A stretch of 64,000 nucleotides of DNA from Amorphophallus konjac (taxonomy: Eukaryota; Streptophyta; Magnoliopsida; Alismatales; Araceae): contig CM040123.1 of NCBI GenBank assembly GCA_022559845.1, forward strand, positions 303,354,642-303,418,641, given 5' to 3'. Position numbers and translations under genes: made by a program. Each line of letters starts with the position of its first letter. Within the stretch, counting starts at the first letter, position 1. This document shows positions 58,488-64,000 of the stretch, one piece after another. The notes under the pieces are model-generated. The model did not search any database, had not been told where the DNA came from, and saw only the letters and a list, made by a program, of their open reading frames with translations.

Positions 58488-60482
58488 TGTGAGACACGGA
58501 AAAAAATCTAAGAAATACTCTTATCGTAGATAAAAGGTAGATTTTCGTTCTTTTTGAAAAGAAACACTCCTCTGCGTAGAGAGGGTTCCGTGGGTGCGCA
58601 TAGTATCAGACGATTTGGGTTCGAGTGCTGGACCTTTCCCCACTGACCGGAGTCAGTGTTGATTTACATCGACCTAACGTCCGAACACCTTTGTTTAACT
58701 GTCAAAGAGGTCCCAAAAGACTTCTACAGAGGTTCTGATGTGGAGGGCAAGCTCACTCGAGAGACTCTCCATGACCACTCATTTTACCACCAACACATAG
58801 AAACAACTAGATTAGGGCTAGGTCTGAGCAAAACCCTAAGATTTAGGCATAGAGGCGAAATATGCGGAAGCCATAGGCATTTTTAAAGCAAGGGAAGTTT
58901 TCTAGACCCCGGGGGGTATTTTGGTAATTTTCCAGGCCAGGGACATTTATGAAATTTTCTGGGCTAGAATGGAAGTGAAACTGGATCTCTAACTCCCCAA
59001 GGCGCTGAGGCTCTTTCTGGAGGGTTTCAAGGGCTCTGAGGCCATGTTTAGGTTGCAGGGGTATTTTGGTAATTTTACCAGACCCTAGACCTAGGTTTGG
59101 TATAATACCCGAGTGCTGGACTGAGCTGACAACACTTCCGGACTGAAGGAATGACAAGGGGCTTCATGGAAGGCACACATTTGTCAATTCGGCCGAAGGA
59201 GGGGTATATACACAATTTTCCAAAGTCGGGGGGTTTTCTTATAATTTTCCCACCCGAGATTACCTATAAAACATGCTGAATGCTTTTATAATTCCATATG
59301 AGTACAAGGGTTGTCGGCGAGTTGTCGACTGTACAAACGTCCGCCTTGGAGCGGGAGATAGGGACGTAGTCCCAATTACAAAAGATTGCAGGGTATAACT
59401 GCAAATTACAGGACTTCGGTCTTTTACAATCCCGGGAAGGATATTTTTGTAATTTCGCCATTATAGGGGGCAGAAATACAAGACTTAGTCGTCCCGAGAC
59501 GTAAAGACTTACAAACATGGCCCGCTGAGGGGCATAATTTACAAACAAAGCCCGCTGAGGGGCATAAACGTAAATATACCCCGTAGGGGCATAAATACAA
59601 GACCCGGGGACTTACCCCACACGGGCCAAGACAAACGAACAAATGCTTCAAGGGTCTTCCGTAGGTTGTCACTTGTGTCTTCTCTTCTTCTCCTCTGTGT
59701 GTTGCCAGAAACAACAACACGGCCCACTGAGGGGCAAAATTACAAATATACCCTCATAGGGGGACCTACACAAAACCAGGGGACTTATCCCTCGCGGGCA
59801 AAGACAAACGAACAAACGAACAAAACGCTCCGAGTGTCTTCCGTAGGTTGTTGAGTGTAGTAGAGCTTCCCTCCCCCTTCTGGACCTCCAGGGGTCTATT
59901 TATAGAAGTGGGGAACCTCCCCGGGAGTGTTCGACCCCGTACGGGTCCAACGGAATGAAAATGACCCCGGGGAGGTCATATTTTGATTTGCGTGCGCGGG
60001 AGAGGAACCTCCCCGGGGTGGAGAGTCCCTCCTGGACCGTCCCGGGGTCGCGGACGCCCGGGGGGAACCCGCCCGGGGTCGCAGCTCTCTGGGGGGGACC
60101 TCCCCGGGGTCGCGACCCCCCCGGGGACCTGCCCGGGGTCACGCGCTCCCGGGGGGGACCTGCCCGGGGTCGCGGCCCCCGGGGGGGACCTCCCCGGGGT
60201 CGCGACCCCCCGGGCAGGACCTGCCCGGGGTCGCGGACCCCGGGTGGGTCCCTCCCGGGGTCGGGCGACCCCAGACGGGTCCGCCCGCCCAAGGGCGGCC
60301 TCGTGCGGGTTTGCCCACCTCCGGGCGGACCCGTCCGGGTGAGGGCGACCCCGTACGGGTCCCTCCGACCCCGGACGGGTTCCTCCGACCCCGTACGGGT
60401 CTTCCATCTCCAAGTTAGCCCATTTCTGCTTCAACTAAATAAAAGCGGAGGTATTTTTGCAAAGCAAAATTTGCTGCCAACA
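58488..60482 (-). repeat. 5' LTR of the Tat-like element
   Basis: 1995 bp, almost identical to 41965-44050 but about 91 bp shorter, all or nearly all of it in the CG-rich array (59990-60420). TATA box at 59896-59905. Confidence 0.95.
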
Positions 60483-60487
60483 ACGGG

Positions 60488-61099
60488 GGAGAGAGAGAGA
60501 GAGAAAAACCCCCATTTTTCTATTTTTTTGGATTTTTCTGAGTTTTGGCCATATGGGGAAGAAGAAAATGACGTTTTGACGCTTCCGAGGTCGCTTCGTG
60601 CTCCATTCCTCATGTAGCTCTTGCCGGATTACTTCAGCTCCTCGTGTGACCACTCCGTAAGTGCCTAGGATGTCTTCATGACAGCTTGTTACGTGATCTC
60701 CTTGCTTCGTGTTGTTGCTACGGCGAGACACCTCGAGACCCGTAATCGACTAGAGCTTCGGAGTGGCCTCGGCTTTGTGCCATTTTCTAGCTTTCACGAG
60801 TTAATTCCCTCTCCACTCCGTCGAAGTCGGGGACGATGACAGGCGACCTGTGCATTCCACAATTTCTTGTATTTTTCCTTTGTCTTACTGACACGGTAGG
60901 AATTTTTGCTCGCATATCGACATATTTTATTTTATTTTTGCTGAAATCTTCAGCTCATGCAACAGACTTGTTATCAAGGCATGCTTCGGCGAGGATGGCC
61001 GCGCTCGGAGGCAAGTGGAGCAAGATTCAGAGAAGGACCCATGGGTTAGGCGGACAGACCAGCCCATGCCTCTGCTCACTCTGCCCATGATCACCTTTG
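60488..61099 (+). other. flank between Tat-like element and PMD relic
   Basis: A short GA repeat (60489-60503) is followed by unassigned DNA with no convincing gene. Confidence 0.4.
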
Positions 61100-62575
61100 A
61101 AAACTTCAATGCAGTTGACCGAGGCCTGACTTTGATAGCCGAGGGCCTTTGGGCGAGGGCATAGATGGCGAGGGCGTCGTGGACTTAGGTCGTATTTCTT
61201 GCAAGAACATGATTTATTCCTATGATCACTCGGGCGGATATCCACGGAAGTTCCCCTTGGATCGATACCTTTTCGACTTCATCAACAATTATATTCCTAT
61301 CGGCATGGAGGTCGGGGACCCTCTACTGGCGAGGGAGCGCTGTCGATTGGAGTGGGTCATTTTGCAAGGTCGGGACAGCATGCTAGGCGCTGGTGCTTTC
61401 TCATATCCGAGTTATTCAAATGATTTTCTACGACAACAGTAGTTTCCCAGTGCAGGTTGCCTAGGCTTTTTCAGCCTATTCGAGGATTTTAGGGTGCGGG
61501 TTGCAGCCTTGACACCAGCTTCCTGGGATATTCACGGCCATCACCGTGCTACATCAGACTCTGTGGACGACATGGTTTTGACTCCATCTGGGCTGGAATT
61601 TACCCGGGATGGGTATGACCACCAGTGTTTGATTGACGATATTCTACGGCAGATAGTGCCGGACTGGTACAGCAACTGGGCCATTATTCCTTCTCACCGC
61701 TATCACCATGGTGCTATTGAGTGGTTGATGGGTGTCTTCAATTTCTATAGAGTGCCGCTGGAAAGGGTGGAGATCAGGCACACCGTGAGTGCCACCTTGT
61801 ATGGTTATTCATCTTACACCGAACTATTGCAGGCTTTGGCGGAGAGATTTAACCGCCGATAGAATTCGTTTGCTACTGCAGAGGGTGAGACCTCCTTAGA
61901 CTTGCGGTCTTTTCACAGCATTTCTGGTTTGCCCATTGTCGACCGGGCATATGAGGAGGTAGTACTTGATGACCTACACCGTAGTCACATTGACAGCAAA
62001 GGGTAATACCGGATGCCCCATTGCTACAGATATTTGCTGAAGACCTGGAGAGAGTTAGCCTGGGCAGGCAAGAACAAGCTAGCGCACACAGAGAGGGTTT
62101 CCTTGAAGGCTTGGGTCTGCCACTTTTACTACTGCCCGTTCTACTGTTATAATGAGTTTACCCGAGAAGGGATCCCTTTGGACCATTATACTCAAGTGGA
62201 GATTCGATTTCAGCATTATGCCCGTTATATATATGCACCGAGAGAGAGGTGGAACCCACATGATCTCTTGGACATCACACATCTCGCCGCCTATTAAGCA
62301 TACTGGCTTGCTACCTTTGTGGTACCCCAAGGGGAGGACGCAGTCTTGCACGCCGAGTTACTCTTCCCAACGTGTTTGTTGGCTTGTGGGCGGAGGCTAC
62401 CCATTGCCCTTGCAGCCTTGGCCAATATTCATCATGGTTTCGGGGCGTTGACCACGCACACCTCCCTCAGGACAAGAGTTTCCTAATGCCGGCCCATTAT
62501 CTGAACGCCTGGGTGGATTTGCTTTTCCCAGGCTTTCCCACCAGGGCCAAGATGGAGATATTTCTACACAGCTAG
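61100..62575 (+). pseudogene. plant mobile domain (aminotransferase-like) relic
   Basis: One frame gives continuous protein-like text broken only by stops at 61440-61442, 61860-61862, 62004-62006, 62295-62297 and 62482-62484, then a frameshift. Text such as CLIDDILRQIVPDWYSNW, AIEWLMGVFNFYRVPLE, THLAAY followed by AYWLATFVVPQGEDAV, and LPIALAALANIHHGFG matches the plan of the plant mobile domain (PMD) family, which occurs both in host genes and in plant transposons. After 62484 NAWVDLLFPGFPTRAKM continues in another frame. With five stops it is not functional. I could not tie it to a particular element. Confidence 0.65.
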
Positions 62576-62791
62576 AGGGTGCCCGCCAGGCTATGGCTTT
62601 TCTTCCAGGCAGATGCGGAGAGGGCCTAGGTTTCGCCTACTATTCTTTGCACTTTTGCCCCTTCCTTGTACAGGTGGGAGATGGGCTGGTTTACATGCTG
62701 CCACATAGCCATAGCTGCCTCCCTTGGCCTTTGCTAAGTGGGTGCATAACACCCGCCCCACTGTTCTTGTTTTGCACAGGTCCAGTGTTAC
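62576..62791. other. short unassigned stretch
   Basis: It lies between the PMD relic and the LTR; nothing is recognised. Confidence 0.4.
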
Positions 62792-64000
62792 TGTCACGCC
62801 CCAAGCGCGGAAGATACCCGGAGATGCGCGACGTGTCTATATCAATCATGTCAATCAGAGTGGTCGTGTATTCGACACAAAGACAGAGATGCGCAAAATA
62901 GCAAGATAACCCAATCCTTTATTTCATAATGGATAGACTATTACAAATCCAATACTCTGTTAAATAAAAAGGAAAAGAATACATAGTTGACTCAAGAAAC
63001 TATGGAAAAGACTAGACGACACTTGTAGAAGCTCTATCACTTTCACTCTTGACCATTCCCATCCGATTGACTTCCATCGTCGTCGGACTTACCTGAAAAG
63101 TAAAAAGGGACAAACGGAATGAGCGAACGCTCAGTAGGAAATTATATCTCAAGTACTAGCAAGTGGTTTAAGTAATTACATTTTCATGGATGCAATAAAG
63201 CTATGCATGCTCGCATGAAACGACAAGATAGAGAAAATGTAATATCAAGAAAATAAGATGAACTTAGTCATGAACTTCCAACAAGATAACAAGTTTATTC
63301 GAGATATTCAAGCAAGTACATTTAACAAGTCATGTCAAGAACTTTGGCTATCATGTATCAAGCAAGTAAATTACCCTTTTTCGGGCCACGCATTTCATTT
63401 CATGTCAAGTACGAGCCAAGTACAAGATGTGTGTGGAATGTCCAATCAAGCAAGTCAAGTACTCGGTATAATGCCAGATACCTTATCATTTTAACTCCCA
63501 TGGGCACAAGTACTTTCGGGTGCTCCTCCCAGGACCAGATCGGGCCCTATATGCGCAGGCATTTATCATGTGTTTTGACATCCACTCTTGTTTATATAGC
63601 CAATATAGAATTTCAATAATCAAGCTTGTAGACACGTATGACAACTTTGATAGAATAGAGTCCAAAATATGACAAAAGACATAGAATGGCGATAATAACG
63701 GTATAATCACGAGTTCGATAAAACTAGGTAGAATATGGTTCCCTTAACTTAGGTACCATGACAAATCAATATGGACATTCTTTATATAGAATTGAGGTCC
63801 ACATGAACATTAGATCAAAGGTAAGATACCCTCATTCTTATCATAGAATTGAGGTTTACAAGAACGACATGATATGGCATGATATCATCATCCCATTAAG
63901 AATTTCTTATGATATACTCTTTGTATAATCATAAGGGCCGGTATACCATGTTTCTTTAGATTGACATGGCAAAAACTGTGTAATGGGTTTTTAGGGTACA
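62792..64000 (-). repeat. chromovirus-type LTR in antisense, right side outside the window
   Basis: The edge TGTCACGCCCCAAGCG is the reverse of an LTR end (...GGGGCGTGACA). On the minus strand CCTACTGAGCGTTCGCTCAT and TTTACTTTTCAGGTAAGTCC (about 63088-63150) parallel the blocks in the LTRs at 10050 and 24876. No primer site follows the edge, so it is a 3' or solo LTR; GTTAC (62787-62791) would be the target duplication to look for on the far side. Confidence 0.6.

Larger units (their letters stand above)
41965..60482 (-). mobile_element. full-length Tat-like Ty3 retrotransposon, 18.5 kb
   Basis: LTRs at 41965-44050 and 58488-60482 read (on +) from TGTGAGACACGG to GCTGCCAACA. ACGGG at 41960-41964 and 60483-60487 is a perfect 5-bp target duplication. 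On the minus strand the order is LTR, primer site, a gag with N-terminal repeats, PR, RT, RNase H, a second RNase H, integrase without chromodomain, a 3.3-kb non-coding 3' region with repeats, purine tract, LTR. Dual RNase H (the second of archaeal type) and 3'-UTR tandem repeats are known traits of the Tat lineage. The copy has about four coding breaks. The LTRs are nearly identical outside one repeat array, so insertion is recent. Confidence 0.93.

Overview
This is nuclear DNA of a flowering plant. It holds one intact-looking host gene with spliced introns, GA/TA microsatellites, and many nested LTR retrotransposons of angiosperm-type lineages (Sirevirus-like copia, a Tekay/Del-like chromovirus, a Tat-like Ty3 element with two RNase H domains). 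I cannot name the species. No CRISPR, operon, phage or rRNA/tRNA gene is seen.

Layout. 1-7502: the 3' part of a Sirevirus-like element (pol with one stop, an extra 3' ORF with two stops, and a 3' LTR rich in GTGTCGACAC palindromes). 7503-10450: repeat DNA ending in a chromovirus-type LTR that carries a row of GC-rich hairpins. 10451-11870: non-coding, with long G and C runs. 12095-15617: the one clear host gene, 5-methylthioribose-1-phosphate isomerase (MTNA, methionine salvage), nine exons on the + strand, including one GC-AG intron. 15618-18250: non-coding. 18255-22140: a decayed copia pol broken by two insertions; the second is a small TIR element that itself contains a solo LTR with a perfect 5-bp target duplication. 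22940-32520: a complete, young Tekay-like element (target duplication TCATG, one stop in its single ORF). 33883-36528: a probable copia LTR with about 45 copies of a 12-14 bp motif upstream of two G-boxes and a TATA box. 36779-38313: exons of an unidentified minus-strand gene or pseudogene. 38864-40860: an antisense copia relic. 41965-60482: an 18.5-kb Tat-like element on the minus strand with target duplication ACGGG. 61100-62575: a broken plant-mobile-domain (aminotransferase-like) gene. 62792-64000: the end of another antisense LTR.

How the parts relate. MTNA is a single-gene enzyme of the Yang cycle and has no functional link to its neighbours. All other coding matter is transposon-derived. 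The order of nesting gives relative ages: copia relic, then the TIR element, then its solo LTR; the Tekay and Tat elements are later.

The most unusual material is the 3' non-coding part of the Tat element (45.27-47.20 kb). Two copies of a three-hairpin block, whose stems differ by paired compensatory changes while the 14-nt cap stays fixed, bracket a long array of further hairpins whose stems also covary. Tandem repeats in the 3' UTR of Tat elements are known; stem covariation of this kind I have not met.
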